Source of the DNA: Variovorax sp. PAMC 28711
GTDB lineage: Bacteria; Pseudomonadota; Gammaproteobacteria; Burkholderiales; Burkholderiaceae_C
Direction of reading: 5' to 3'
Assembly (NCBI RefSeq): GCF_001577265.1
Contig: NZ_CP014517.1
Coordinates: 1,231,001 to 1,295,000 of the forward strand
Length of the DNA stretch: 64,000 nt
Under the pieces are notes generated by a model that did not search any database, had not been told where the DNA came from, and was given only the letters and a program-made list of their open reading frames with translations. The position numbers and the translations under genes were made by a program. Positions 24,785 through 32,965 of the stretch are shown here, piece by piece (within the stretch, counting starts at the first letter, position 1; each line of letters opens with the position of its first letter).

Positions 24785-25375
24785 TCAGGCCCGCCTCGTG
24801 ACGAACACGCGGGGCCGCCAGGCATCGACAGGCGCTCCGTTGCGGCCCATCGGCCAGTGGTCAAGCCAGTGCTGCAGCACGGCGACGTCATCAGCCCGCC
24901 GCCGCCGGTGCAGCGAGTGTCCCTGGCCCGAATGCGTCAGGTGCACCAGATCGGTCGGCAGCGGTGGGCTCTGGTCGCCGAAGTACCAGAAATTCCACGA
25001 CACCAGGGCGTTGAGGCCCGCAATGTCTCGCGCGGCCTCGCTGTCGTCGTGCAACGTGTTGGCCACCTGCTTCATCGAGCCGTTCGCCATCGCCCGATAG
25101 AAGTTGTCCGGGGGGCCGTCGCCGCCAGGTCGCTTGGCGACAAAGCGCGGGTCCGCCCAGTAGTTGCCCAGCGCCATGACTTCATCGACGCGCATCGCGT
25201 AGACGAGCTGGTCGTTGTGGCGGCTGCGCAGGCCGACGATCCAGTCGCCGACACGTGCCGAGCGACGAATCTGCGGCTTGCACACAGCGAGCGAGCACCA
25301 GCCGTGAAAAGGATTCGGCGACCCGCCGCGGTCTTGCCGCACGACGTAACGAAAGATGCGCGGGCCTTGGATCAC
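24785..25375 (-). CDS. Nmad2-like (nucleotide modification associated) protein
   Basis: A 196-residue soluble protein. RIFRYVVRQDRGGSPNPFHG, CSLAVCKPQIRRSARVGDWI and NQLVYAMRVDEV-like segments (here NDQLVYAMRVDEVM) match the family called nucleotide modification associated domain 2, found near DNA or RNA base modification genes. Its biochemical role is unknown. The start overlaps the stop of the upstream YVTN propeller by four bases, so it is translated with a periplasmic redox operon, an odd partnership. No modification enzyme is seen nearby apart from the broken methyltransferase at 23,474. Confidence 0.68.
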   Translation of the reverse strand: MIQGPRIFRYVVRQDRGGSPNPFHGWCSLAVCKPQIRRSARVGDWIVGLRSRHNDQLVYAMRVDEVMALGNYWADPRFVAKRPGGDGPPDNFYRAMANGSMKQVANTLHDDSEAARDIAGLNALVSWNFWYFGDQSPPLPTDLVHLTHSGQGHSLHRRRRADDVAVLQHWLDHWPMGRNGAPVDAWRPRVFVTRRA

Positions 25376-26766
25376 ATCGGGCTGCGCAGAACCACCTTGG
25401 CTGCATCCATCGGCCCATCGCCTTCGATGACCACGATCGATGCGGTCTTCGGATTGGCTTCCGACTGCAGACGAGTGACCTCGCGGATCTCGCCGATCGC
25501 CGTGCCGTCGGCCATTCCCATCGGATTGGTCTTGAAGCTGGCGACGGGCACTTTCTGATCGCCCACATAGATGCTGTAGACCGTCTCCGGCTTGAGCTTG
25601 TAGAGGAACAGTTCCAGCGCATCGACCACACCGAAATTGCGTGCCACCACGAAGCCCTTGGCATCGCCTGAAGCGGGCATGAGCGGGATGTTGACCGGCG
25701 CGGCGTTGGCCAGCGGCTTCAGGTTGTCCGTGCCGGCACCCGACGGTACGGCGTTCGAAACGTAGACCAGCGCCTGCGGAGCCTGTCCAATCGGCACTGC
25801 CGCGATGACTTTGTCGCTGGCGGTATCGATCACCTGGACCGCATCGCCGTTCTCCAGTCCGACGTACATGCGCGTGCCGTCGTCCGATGGCCAGACGCCA
25901 TGCGGCAGCGCGCCAGTCGCGATGGTGTTGAGCAGCTTCGCCTCGCCATCGGTCGAGTAGACCTTCACGACGTTCTCGCCACCCACGGCGACGTAAGCCA
26001 GCGTGCCGCGCGCGGTTTTGGCGAAGCCGAGATGGTTGGTGATGAAGCCGGTGTCGATCACGCTCGTCACCGCCATCGACTTCACGTCGATGCGAGTGAC
26101 CTTGCCGACGTCCTTGTGGCCCATCCAGACTTCCTTGCCGTCCGGCGTGAACTGCAGGAACGGCGAGAACGGACTCACGACCGGAATGCGCTTCACGATC
26201 TTGTACGAGCGCGTGTCGACCACGGCCACTTCGGGCGTGAAGCTCGACACCACGAAGGCGCGCCCACCGTCCGGCGTGAACAGCACCATGCCGGGACCCG
26301 GCGCGGTCTCGATCCGGCGTTTCTCCTTGAAGGTCTTCGCGTCGATCACCGAGACGTAGTTTTCTCCGCGCACCACGGCCCAGACCTCCTTGCCGTCGCG
26401 CGTGAAGAAGGCCTCGTGCGGCGAGCGGCCGACGTAAGTCACGCCCTTGACCTTGTTGGTCGCCGTGTCGATGAAGGTCACCGAGTTCGAGCCGTTGGCA
26501 ATGGCGACCAGCGCGCGGTGGTCGGGCGAGAAACCGAGGCCGTGAACGTTGATCTCGCCCTTGTAGATCGGCGACAGCACGTCGGGGCGCTGGTTCCCCA
26601 GCTTGATCTGGCCGAGCAATGTGTTGGTGTTCGGGTCGATCACCGACACCGTGTTGGTGTTCTGGTCTGCGGTGTAGACGCGGTCGCCGGGATTGGAAGC
26701 GGCCGATGCACCGAAAGATGCAACGGCCAGCGCCGTGGCAAGGACAAGGGGTTTGAGTGAATTCAT
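25372..26766 (-). CDS. Secreted YVTN-type beta-propeller protein
   Basis: A 464-residue protein with signal peptide (residues 1-23, ending ASA) and about seven beta-propeller blades of roughly 42 residues: repeated units like NTNTVSVIDPNTNTLLGQI, DGKEVWAVVRGENYVSVID and YVGLENGDAVQVIDTASDKV. The C-terminal 110 residues form a separate domain after a GAGTDN linker. Such propellers are surface or periplasmic scaffolds and sometimes relatives of cytochrome cd1 or methylamine dehydrogenase propellers. It is cotranscribed with sorA, cytochrome, HiPIP and DUF305 genes. Confidence 0.85.
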   Translation of the reverse strand: MNSLKPLVLATALAVASFGASAASNPGDRVYTADQNTNTVSVIDPNTNTLLGQIKLGNQRPDVLSPIYKGEINVHGLGFSPDHRALVAIANGSNSVTFIDTATNKVKGVTYVGRSPHEAFFTRDGKEVWAVVRGENYVSVIDAKTFKEKRRIETAPGPGMVLFTPDGGRAFVVSSFTPEVAVVDTRSYKIVKRIPVVSPFSPFLQFTPDGKEVWMGHKDVGKVTRIDVKSMAVTSVIDTGFITNHLGFAKTARGTLAYVAVGGENVVKVYSTDGEAKLLNTIATGALPHGVWPSDDGTRMYVGLENGDAVQVIDTASDKVIAAVPIGQAPQALVYVSNAVPSGAGTDNLKPLANAAPVNIPLMPASGDAKGFVVARNFGVVDALELFLYKLKPETVYSIYVGDQKVPVASFKTNPMGMADGTAIGEIREVTRLQSEANPKTASIVVIEGDGPMDAAKVVLRSPM

Positions 26767-26797
26767 GAAAGGTCCTTCTTCGACGTGTCTGGAGCGA

Positions 26798-27202
26798 CTA
26801 CTTGGCGGGTGATGCGTGGCGTGCGAGCCAGGCCTGCATCAGCCGGATCTCGTTGGACTGCTCGGTGATGATTCCCTGCGCGAGGTTGCGCACTTCCGGG
26901 TCTTGCGTGTTGAGCAGGATCGACTTGGCCATGTCGATGGCGCCCTGGTGATGGGGAATCATCATGGTCATGAAGTCGTGCGCGGGCTGGCCGTTCATGG
27001 GTGCGGTGCGCATGTCGTGGTCCATTACGGCCATGGCATCGCCCATCAGCGCATCGAAGGGCTTGGCCGTGCTGGCCATGAAGCTGGGAGGCACGACGCC
27101 CTCGGCTTTCATACTGTGCGCGTGCATGTCGGCCGCCTGCGTCAACGTGCTCCCTGCGACCAGCAACCCGAGGAACCCCGCACGAACGAAGCCGCTGCTC
27201 AT
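26798..27202 (-). CDS. DUF305 family secreted protein
   Basis: A 134-residue protein with signal peptide (ending TQAAD). DUF305 features are clear: HDMRTAPMNGQPAHDFMTMM, IPHHQGAIDMAKSIL and a C-terminal helix with IITEQSNEIRLMQAWL. The fold is a ferritin-like four-helix bundle and members are often linked to copper handling. ATG at 27202 overlaps the HiPIP stop (ATGA), so the two are coupled. Met/His-rich surface suggests metal binding in the periplasm. Confidence 0.87.
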   Translation of the reverse strand: MSSGFVRAGFLGLLVAGSTLTQAADMHAHSMKAEGVVPPSFMASTAKPFDALMGDAMAVMDHDMRTAPMNGQPAHDFMTMMIPHHQGAIDMAKSILLNTQDPEVRNLAQGIITEQSNEIRLMQAWLARHASPAK

Positions 27203-27519
27203 GCCGCTTTCTTGTTCCATGCGCTGCACCAGCCCGCAGCAGCGACCTGCTTGCCGGCGAACAGCGGGCAGCCGCCCGTCGCTTCCTTGGGCTTGCCTTG
27301 AAACAGCTGACAGTTCGCGCAGTTCTGGCTGGCCGCGTGATTGGGGAATTTCTTGGCGTCGACCTTGGTGGTGTCTTCCTTGTAGCCGAGCGCCACGGCC
27401 TGAGGATCGGTCTCGGCCAGCTTCGGGCCACCGGACTGTGCGTGGGCGGCGGAGACGGACAGCGCAGTTGCCGCGCCGGCAACTTGCAAGATGAAAAAGC
27501 GGCGATTCGTGGGGGTCAT
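27199..27519 (-). CDS. High-potential iron-sulfur protein (HiPIP)
   Basis: A 106-residue periplasmic electron carrier. NRRFFILQVAGAATALS is a Tat-like signal, as expected for a protein folded with its 4Fe-4S cluster in the cytoplasm. The four cluster cysteines have spacing C-x2-C-x13-C-x13-C (NCANCQLF, GGCPLF, GWCSAW), matching HiPIP. It lies between the dihaem cytochrome and DUF305 genes of the sulfite oxidase operon and could carry electrons from it to the respiratory chain. Confidence 0.92.
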   Translation of the reverse strand: MTPTNRRFFILQVAGAATALSVSAAHAQSGGPKLAETDPQAVALGYKEDTTKVDAKKFPNHAASQNCANCQLFQGKPKEATGGCPLFAGKQVAAAGWCSAWNKKAA

Positions 27520-27585
27520 TTTTTTAATCTCGTGGGGGGTTTTTAGTCGTTGCCGGAGTCATCGCTCCGGCGATCGGGGGCGTGC

Positions 27586-28266
27586 TTACTGCTTCAAGAC
27601 GAACGCAGCCAGCGCTTTCACCTCTTCGGGTTTCAGTGCGGCGAAAGGCGGCATCGGCACGCTGCCCCACTTGCCGACGCTGCCGCCACGGATGCTGGCC
27701 TCCAGCTTCGACTGCGCCTGCTGATCGGCCTTGTACTTTTCGGCGATGTCGTGATAGCCCGGACCGACGATCTTCTGGGTCAGGCCATGGCAACTCAGAC
27801 ACGCGTTGCTCGCAAGAAGCGCTTGGACGTTGACACTCCCGCCACCAGCTGGTGGCGCGGCCGCAGCACCCGGTGACGTTGGCGGAGCGGGCGGCGCAGA
27901 CGCTGGTGTGGATGCGGCGATCACACTGGCGTCTGTGGCCTTCGCAGACCCGTAGGCGACCGCCAAATAGGCACCCAACTGCTTGACTTCGTCATCACTG
28001 ATCGGCGCACCGTAGGTGTGCTGCATCTTGGCCATCTCGGCGGTCCACTGCGTCTGCGTCATGCCGGGTGGCTGGTAGTTGACGTAGTCCGCCGAATGGC
28101 AGATCGCGCATTTCTGCATCGCGATGGCGTAGCCCGGCAGCTTCGACGGGCGCAGCTTCGACGTGTCGGGCTGCAGCTTGATGTCGGGCGGCGCGGCCAA
28201 CGCGTTGAACGCGATCAACACGCAGCAGCCAAGAACGGCGCGGGCCAAAAAAGTGGTGGTTTTCAT
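27586..28266 (-). CDS. sorB: Dihaem cytochrome c, probable sulfite dehydrogenase subunit
   Basis: A 226-residue periplasmic protein with a signal peptide (ending ALAAP) and two c-type haem sites, CAICHS near residue 53 and CLSCHG near residue 158, joined by a Pro/Ala-rich linker. The first domain has MTQTQWTAEMAKM, seen in SorB-like cytochromes; the second has MPPFAALKPEEV with the axial Met. It follows sorA by nine bases and should accept its electrons. It is larger than single-haem SorB of Starkeya, so the name is by context. Confidence 0.82.
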   Translation of the reverse strand: MKTTTFLARAVLGCCVLIAFNALAAPPDIKLQPDTSKLRPSKLPGYAIAMQKCAICHSADYVNYQPPGMTQTQWTAEMAKMQHTYGAPISDDEVKQLGAYLAVAYGSAKATDASVIAASTPASAPPAPPTSPGAAAAPPAGGGSVNVQALLASNACLSCHGLTQKIVGPGYHDIAEKYKADQQAQSKLEASIRGGSVGKWGSVPMPPFAALKPEEVKALAAFVLKQ

Positions 28267-28275
28267 GGCGTGTCC

Positions 28276-29547
28276 TCAGGCGATGGTGACCGGCGTGGAC
28301 TCGACCACATGGCGGCGGTAACCTGCCGGATTCCAGTCCACCGTGGCAGGCTGGCCTTCGCCCTTCTGATTGGTCGCGCGGACCATGAGCACGGCTCGGC
28401 CCTTCTTCGCGAAGCTCACCGGTGCCCGCCATTCCCGAAACGAGAAGCGCCCCAGATCCTTGCCGAGCGTCGCCGCCTTCCAGCTCTGGCCGCCGTCGAT
28501 GGAGACTTCCACCGTCTTGATGCCGGCACCGCCATCGAAGGCGATGCCCTTGAGTTCGATCGAGCGAGCGGAAGGCAGGATGCCACCGGCCTGGACGCTG
28601 GTGATGAAGCTGCGCACGGGCAGCGTCGAGATCGGCCGCGTCTTCGCCGCTGCGGAACCCGGTGCCACGCACTGGCAGTCGTTGTCGGGCACGCGGTAGG
28701 CGGTCGTCATGAACAGCGCGTCATGGCCGTCGAACACATGGTCGATGACCTCGATTTCCGAGAGGTGCTTGACCCAGTAGGTGCCGAAGTAGCCCGGTAC
28801 GATGAGCTTGACCGGGTAGCCGTTGAGGAACGGAAGGTCCTTGCCGTTCATGCCCCAAGCGAGCATCGGTTCGTCCTGCAGCGCGTGTTCGATGTCCAGC
28901 GCCTTGCGAAAGTCCGAGGTCGCGGGCAGCACCGGCGTGTCGAGGCCGTTGAAGGTCACCTGCCGGGCACCCGCAGCCACACCCGCCTTCTCGAGCACCT
29001 TGCGCAGCGGCACGCCGACCCAGCGGGCATTGCCCATCGCGCCATTGGCGAGCTGGGCGCCGAAGACGCGCGGCGACGAGTACCCGCGGCTGTTGCCGGA
29101 ACACTGATTGACCGCCACCACTTCCACAGGCTCTGCCAATGCCTTCAGATCGGCCAGCGACAGGTTCAGCGGCGTGTTGACCTTTCCCTTGACGGTGAGC
29201 CGGTAGGTAGCAGGGTCGACCGCCAGCGGGATGTTGGCCAGGTGGTAACGCACGAAGAAAGCGTCGTTGGCGGTGATCGGCCCTTCGTTAAAGACTGAGA
29301 ACGGCGTTTCCAGATGCGGCGGCCGGGTGTGAACGCGAATCAGCGGCCGTTTTTGCGGGTACGTCACCATGGGGCGCGGTCCGTCGGCAAAGGTCACGCC
29401 TTCGCCAGTATCGCGACCAGCCGCCAGCGCGGCGAGCGGCGACGCACCCAGCGCGAGAAGACCGGCGCCCTGGACGAAGCGCCGACGGGATGGAGGGCGC
29501 TTGGCGTCGTGCTGCGCGGTGGGTGTGGCTTCGCGACCTGATCTCAT
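28276..29547 (-). CDS. sorA: Sulfite:cytochrome c oxidoreductase, molybdopterin subunit
   Basis: A 423-residue periplasmic sulfite oxidase-family enzyme that oxidises sulfite to sulfate. Residues 20-26 (SRRRFVQ) form a twin-arginine signal. VAVNQCSGNSRGYSSPRV holds the cysteine that binds molybdenum, followed by QLANGAMGNARWVGVPL and FLNGYPVKLIVPGYFGTYWVK, both typical of SorA/SoxC. The C-terminal dimerisation domain begins near residue 300. First gene of a minus-strand operon with cytochrome, HiPIP, DUF305 and propeller genes; a sulfate exporter gene lies just upstream. Confidence 0.9.
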   Translation of the reverse strand: MRSGREATPTAQHDAKRPPSRRRFVQGAGLLALGASPLAALAAGRDTGEGVTFADGPRPMVTYPQKRPLIRVHTRPPHLETPFSVFNEGPITANDAFFVRYHLANIPLAVDPATYRLTVKGKVNTPLNLSLADLKALAEPVEVVAVNQCSGNSRGYSSPRVFGAQLANGAMGNARWVGVPLRKVLEKAGVAAGARQVTFNGLDTPVLPATSDFRKALDIEHALQDEPMLAWGMNGKDLPFLNGYPVKLIVPGYFGTYWVKHLSEIEVIDHVFDGHDALFMTTAYRVPDNDCQCVAPGSAAAKTRPISTLPVRSFITSVQAGGILPSARSIELKGIAFDGGAGIKTVEVSIDGGQSWKAATLGKDLGRFSFREWRAPVSFAKKGRAVLMVRATNQKGEGQPATVDWNPAGYRRHVVESTPVTIA

Positions 29548-29583
29548 GGTTTGTCTCGTTTGTTAGATAAATACAGTGGCTAT

Positions 29584-29660
29584 TCAGGGTGTCTTCCAAC
29601 CCCACTTCTCGAAGATTGCTTGTGCTGCAGGCGATCTCAGGTAGTCCACGAGCGCTTCTT
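29584..29660 (-). pseudogene. modA: C-terminal remnant of a ModA-like substrate-binding protein
   Basis: About 25 codons read EALVDYLRSPAAQAIFEKWG and end KTP-stop, the typical last residues of molybdate ABC transporter binding proteins. The remainder is absent and the fragment abuts the stop of the YVTN propeller gene. It lies just upstream of the molybdenum enzyme SorA, so a molybdate uptake gene probably once stood here. Confidence 0.65.
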
Positions 29661-30712
29661 CACGGCGCGGCCTTCTGCATCTTTGCCGCAGGCGCAGCCA
29701 GCGTCGCCTCCACACGGTTGCTCGCCAAGTCCACTTTGGCGATTCCCAAGTCTTCGTTCAGAACATAGGCCGTCTTGCCGTCGCGCGTGAAGACGATGGC
29801 TTGCCGCGGCTCCTTGAATCCGGTGATGGTGGCGACCACGCTCTTGCTCGCTACATCGATGACGGACAGGGAGTTGTCGCCCAGGTTGCCGGCGTAGACG
29901 CGCCTGCCGTCGGGCGACAGCGCCGCACCATACGGGTCCTTTCCGACGGGAATCGTCGACTCGATGGCGCGCTTGTCCAGATCGACGACCGCGATGGTGT
30001 TGCTGCCGCTGTTCGCAGCGAAGAGCGTCTTGCCGTCGGCGGTGACTGAGATCGCGCGCAGCTTGTTGAACCCGGTGATCTCGCCGTCGATCCTGTTGGT
30101 CGCCGTGTTCACGATGGTGATCTTGTCGCCCATGAAGTTGGTGACGTACAGCGCCGATCCGTCGGGACTCAGGCGCACGCCCTGGCGCGGCTGCGCGAAG
30201 CCGGTGATGACGGCGCGCGGTTCGCCGCTTGCGAGATCGAAACGCGTGACGGTGCTGGCGGCCTGGTTGTTCACGTACATCGTGGCGCCGTCCTTGCTCA
30301 GCACGGTGCCGAAGGCACCGGGGCCTGCCGGCAGGCTGCTGACCGTCTTCAGGCTGGACGTGGCGATCTTCGCCACGGTGCCCAGGCTGCTGTCCGAAAC
30401 ATAGAAGAACTCGCCAGACGGCGCGAACACGATGTTGCGTGGCGTCACGAAGCCATCCAGCACCTTGCGCACCTTGCCGGTCTTCAGGTCGTAGACGACG
30501 ACGTCCGGGCGTTCGCTGTACGACACCACGGCCGTGCCCTCGTCCGGGCTGAGCGCCAGCGAATTGTTGTGGATGGCACCGTCGAAGGTCCAGCGCTGCG
30601 TCGCACTTGCGGACGCTGCGACAGGCGCCGGCTGTGCCGTGACCGTCGAAGGGATCGAGGCGAGTGTCGAGAGGGCGAGGCACAGCGAGAGTGCAAGAGG
30701 ACGGAGTTTCAT
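29660..30712 (-). CDS. Secreted YVTN-type beta-propeller protein, second paralogue
   Basis: A 350-residue protein with signal peptide (residues 1-26, ending VTAQP) and about seven propeller blades: DGATMYVNNQAASTVTRFD, DGSALYVTNFMGDKITIVN, DGKTLFAANSGSNTIAVVD, DGRRVYAGNLGDNSLSVID. Unlike the 464-residue paralogue it has no extra C-terminal domain. It lies between the yeiH-like gene and the sulfite operon on the same strand, so it may join the same regulon. Function unknown; binding or scaffold role in the periplasm is likely. Confidence 0.86.
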   Translation of the reverse strand: MKLRPLALSLCLALSTLASIPSTVTAQPAPVAASASATQRWTFDGAIHNNSLALSPDEGTAVVSYSERPDVVVYDLKTGKVRKVLDGFVTPRNIVFAPSGEFFYVSDSSLGTVAKIATSSLKTVSSLPAGPGAFGTVLSKDGATMYVNNQAASTVTRFDLASGEPRAVITGFAQPRQGVRLSPDGSALYVTNFMGDKITIVNTATNRIDGEITGFNKLRAISVTADGKTLFAANSGSNTIAVVDLDKRAIESTIPVGKDPYGAALSPDGRRVYAGNLGDNSLSVIDVASKSVVATITGFKEPRQAIVFTRDGKTAYVLNEDLGIAKVDLASNRVEATLAAPAAKMQKAAP

Positions 30713-30778
30713 GAGATTCTTTCGGTTGTCTGGATGGATGGACGAATGGCGGGGGCGATTTATTCCAGGTCCGCCCTG

Positions 30779-31927
30779 TCATTTGAGGAGTGCAGTGATT
30801 CCCGCGTTGATGGCGAAGCCGCCGCACACCAGCCAGACGAAGAGCACGGCCGCCAGCGCCAGCGGCTTGATGCCGGCCTTGCGGATGGCCGAGACGTGCG
30901 TCGTCAGCCCGAGGCCGGCCATGGCCATCGCCAGCAGCACGGTGTCGATGTCGATCACCTGCGTCACCACCGCATGGGGCAGCAACGCGAGCGAGTTGAG
31001 CCCGGCGACCGCCACGAAACCGAGGGCGAACCAGGGAATCACGATGCCGCCGCGTGGCGAGGCTTTGCTTTCGTCGCCGCCGTCGACAGCATCGGCATCC
31101 TTGGCGCTGGAGCGGGAGAGGTAAGCCGACAGGATGATGAGGAACGGCGCCAGCATCATCACGCGGACCATCTTGGCGATGACGGCGGTGTTCGCAGCCT
31201 GCTCGCTGACGGCACGACCGGCAGCGACCACCTGTGCCACTTCGTGGATGGTCGAGCCGGCGAACACGCCGTAAGCGGTCGGCGACAGGTCGAACAGCCG
31301 GTATTGAGCGACCAGGTGATACAGCACCGGATACAGGAAGATCGCCAGCGTGCCGAACACCACCACCGTGGCCACCGCGACCATCACCTGCTCGGCGCGA
31401 CCGCGCACGACGGGTTCGGCCGCCATCACAGCTGCCGCGCCGCAGATCGAACTGCCGGCGCCGATCAGCATGGCCGTCTTGCGGTCGAGCCCGAAGACTC
31501 GGGTGCCGAGGAAGCAGGCGAGCCCGAAGGTGCTGCACAGCACCGTGGCGTCGATCGCGACGCCGGTCCAGCCCACGTTACCGATGTCCTGGAAGGTCAG
31601 GCGCAGGCCGTACAGGATGATGCCCAGGCGCAGCAGGTTGGCCTTGGAAAAGGTCACGCCGCCGCCGGCCGCGGCGCCTATGCGGGGGTAGACGGTATTG
31701 CCGACCACCATGCCCAGCACGATGGCCAGGGTCAGCGCGCTGATGCCGTTGGACTGCAGCCAGCCGATCTTGCCCAGTTGGATCGACACGAAAGCCAGAG
31801 CGCCCGTGAGTGCGAGACCAGGAACCAACAGGCGTACACGGTGCATCGCTGCGGGGGTGTGCGTCAGGTGGGCTGCGGAAGTGGCGGTGTGCATCGTTTT
31901 CTCCATCACGTCGTTTTCGGAAGGCAT
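30779..31927 (-). CDS. yeiH: YeiH-family putative sulfate exporter
   Basis: A 382-residue inner-membrane protein of the PSE (UPF0324) family with ten to eleven helices. Family stretches include [16 protein letters not shown] (here [17 protein letters not shown]), [27 protein letters not shown] and [13 protein letters not shown]. YeiH proteins often neighbour sulfite or taurine metabolism genes and are thought to export sulfate, which fits its place beside sorA. ATG at 31927 is used; MEKTMHT at 31906 is possible. It is divergent from a YeiE-like LysR gene, its probable regulator. Confidence 0.87.
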   Translation of the reverse strand: MPSENDVMEKTMHTATSAAHLTHTPAAMHRVRLLVPGLALTGALAFVSIQLGKIGWLQSNGISALTLAIVLGMVVGNTVYPRIGAAAGGGVTFSKANLLRLGIILYGLRLTFQDIGNVGWTGVAIDATVLCSTFGLACFLGTRVFGLDRKTAMLIGAGSSICGAAAVMAAEPVVRGRAEQVMVAVATVVVFGTLAIFLYPVLYHLVAQYRLFDLSPTAYGVFAGSTIHEVAQVVAAGRAVSEQAANTAVIAKMVRVMMLAPFLIILSAYLSRSSAKDADAVDGGDESKASPRGGIVIPWFALGFVAVAGLNSLALLPHAVVTQVIDIDTVLLAMAMAGLGLTTHVSAIRKAGIKPLALAAVLFVWLVCGGFAINAGITALLK

Positions 31928-32014
31928 GAACGAACTTTGAACCGGCACGATCTATCCGACAAACGGATACTTCCGCTATAACCTAGCCATCGAACAGGTA
32001 ACGAAAGCGTTTGG

Positions 32015-32965
32015 ATGCGCCTGACATTGCGTCAACTCCTGATCTTCACGGCCGTGGCGGACACCGGCAGCACCACGGCCGCCGGTGAGCGCGTCGCACT
32101 GTCCCAGTCGGCAACCAGTGGCGCACTGAACGAACTGGAGAGCCTGCTCGGCGCCCAACTGTTCGACCGCATCGGCAAGCGCTTGCTGCTGAACGACAAC
32201 GGCCGTGCGCTGCTGCCGCAAGCCAGGTCATTGCTCGACGGCGCACAGGAGATCGAAAGCCGGTTCGGTCTCGGAAGCGCGGGCGCTGACACCGCGCCGC
32301 TGGTCACGCGACTTCGCGTCGGTGCCAGCACGACGATCGGCAATTACGTGCTGCCGGCGCTGATCGCCGGCTACAGCAGGACGTGGCCCGGTGCCGCAGT
32401 GGATGTCGTCATCGGCAACACGCGCGACATCGCTGCGGCCGTGACCCGCCTGGAGGTCGACATTGGTCTGATCGAAGGGCCCTGCCACGAGGCCGAGCTT
32501 CGAGTGACGCCATGGCTTCAGGACGAGTTGGTCATCGTGGCTGCACCGACGCATGCGCTGGTGCAGGAGGGCGTGCAGGCACGCGTTCCGTTGAAGGCCT
32601 TGCGGCAGGCACGCTGGTTGCTCCGTGAGCCGGGTTCCGGCACGCGCGAGGCCGTGGAGCACGTGTTGCTGCCGCACCTCCACCACCTGGACGGCGACAT
32701 GCAGCCGGGCAGCACCGAGGCGATCAAGCAGGCGACGGCCGAAGGCCTCGGGCTGGCTTGCCTGTCGCTGTGCGCGGTGCAGGACCTGGTGACACTCGGC
32801 AGACTGGTCGTTCTGCGAACCACGTTGCCTCGTCTGACTCGCCGCTTCTATCTGGTGCACCATCAGAAAAAGCGCCTTTCGGGCAACCTGCAACGCTTCG
32901 TGGCGCACTGCGAGCGTCTTGAAATGGAATCCCCGTGGCTGCCAACGAATTTCCCGAAGAAGTAG
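32015..32965 (+). CDS. LysR-family regulator, YeiE/CysB-like
   Basis: A 316-residue LysR protein: helix-turn-helix in residues 1-60 (RQLLIFTAVADTGSTTAAGE, LSQSATSGALNELE) and effector domain from residue 90 (LRVGASTTIGNYVLPALIAGY, a stretch typical of the YeiE/CbbR group that includes sulfite-sensing members). It is divergent from yeiH with 87 bases between starts, the same pairing as yeiE-yeiH in enterobacteria. Likely controls yeiH and possibly the sulfite operon in response to sulfite (inference). Confidence 0.88.
   Translation: MRLTLRQLLIFTAVADTGSTTAAGERVALSQSATSGALNELESLLGAQLFDRIGKRLLLNDNGRALLPQARSLLDGAQEIESRFGLGSAGADTAPLVTRLRVGASTTIGNYVLPALIAGYSRTWPGAAVDVVIGNTRDIAAAVTRLEVDIGLIEGPCHEAELRVTPWLQDELVIVAAPTHALVQEGVQARVPLKALRQARWLLREPGSGTREAVEHVLLPHLHHLDGDMQPGSTEAIKQATAEGLGLACLSLCAVQDLVTLGRLVVLRTTLPRLTRRFYLVHHQKKRLSGNLQRFVAHCERLEMESPWLPTNFPKK

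Noticed and set aside
29637..31538. 633-codon minus-strand frame across the propeller and yeiH
   Set aside because: It is out of register with both genes, very arginine-rich and low in hydrophobic residues; the true proteins have signal peptides and membrane helices.
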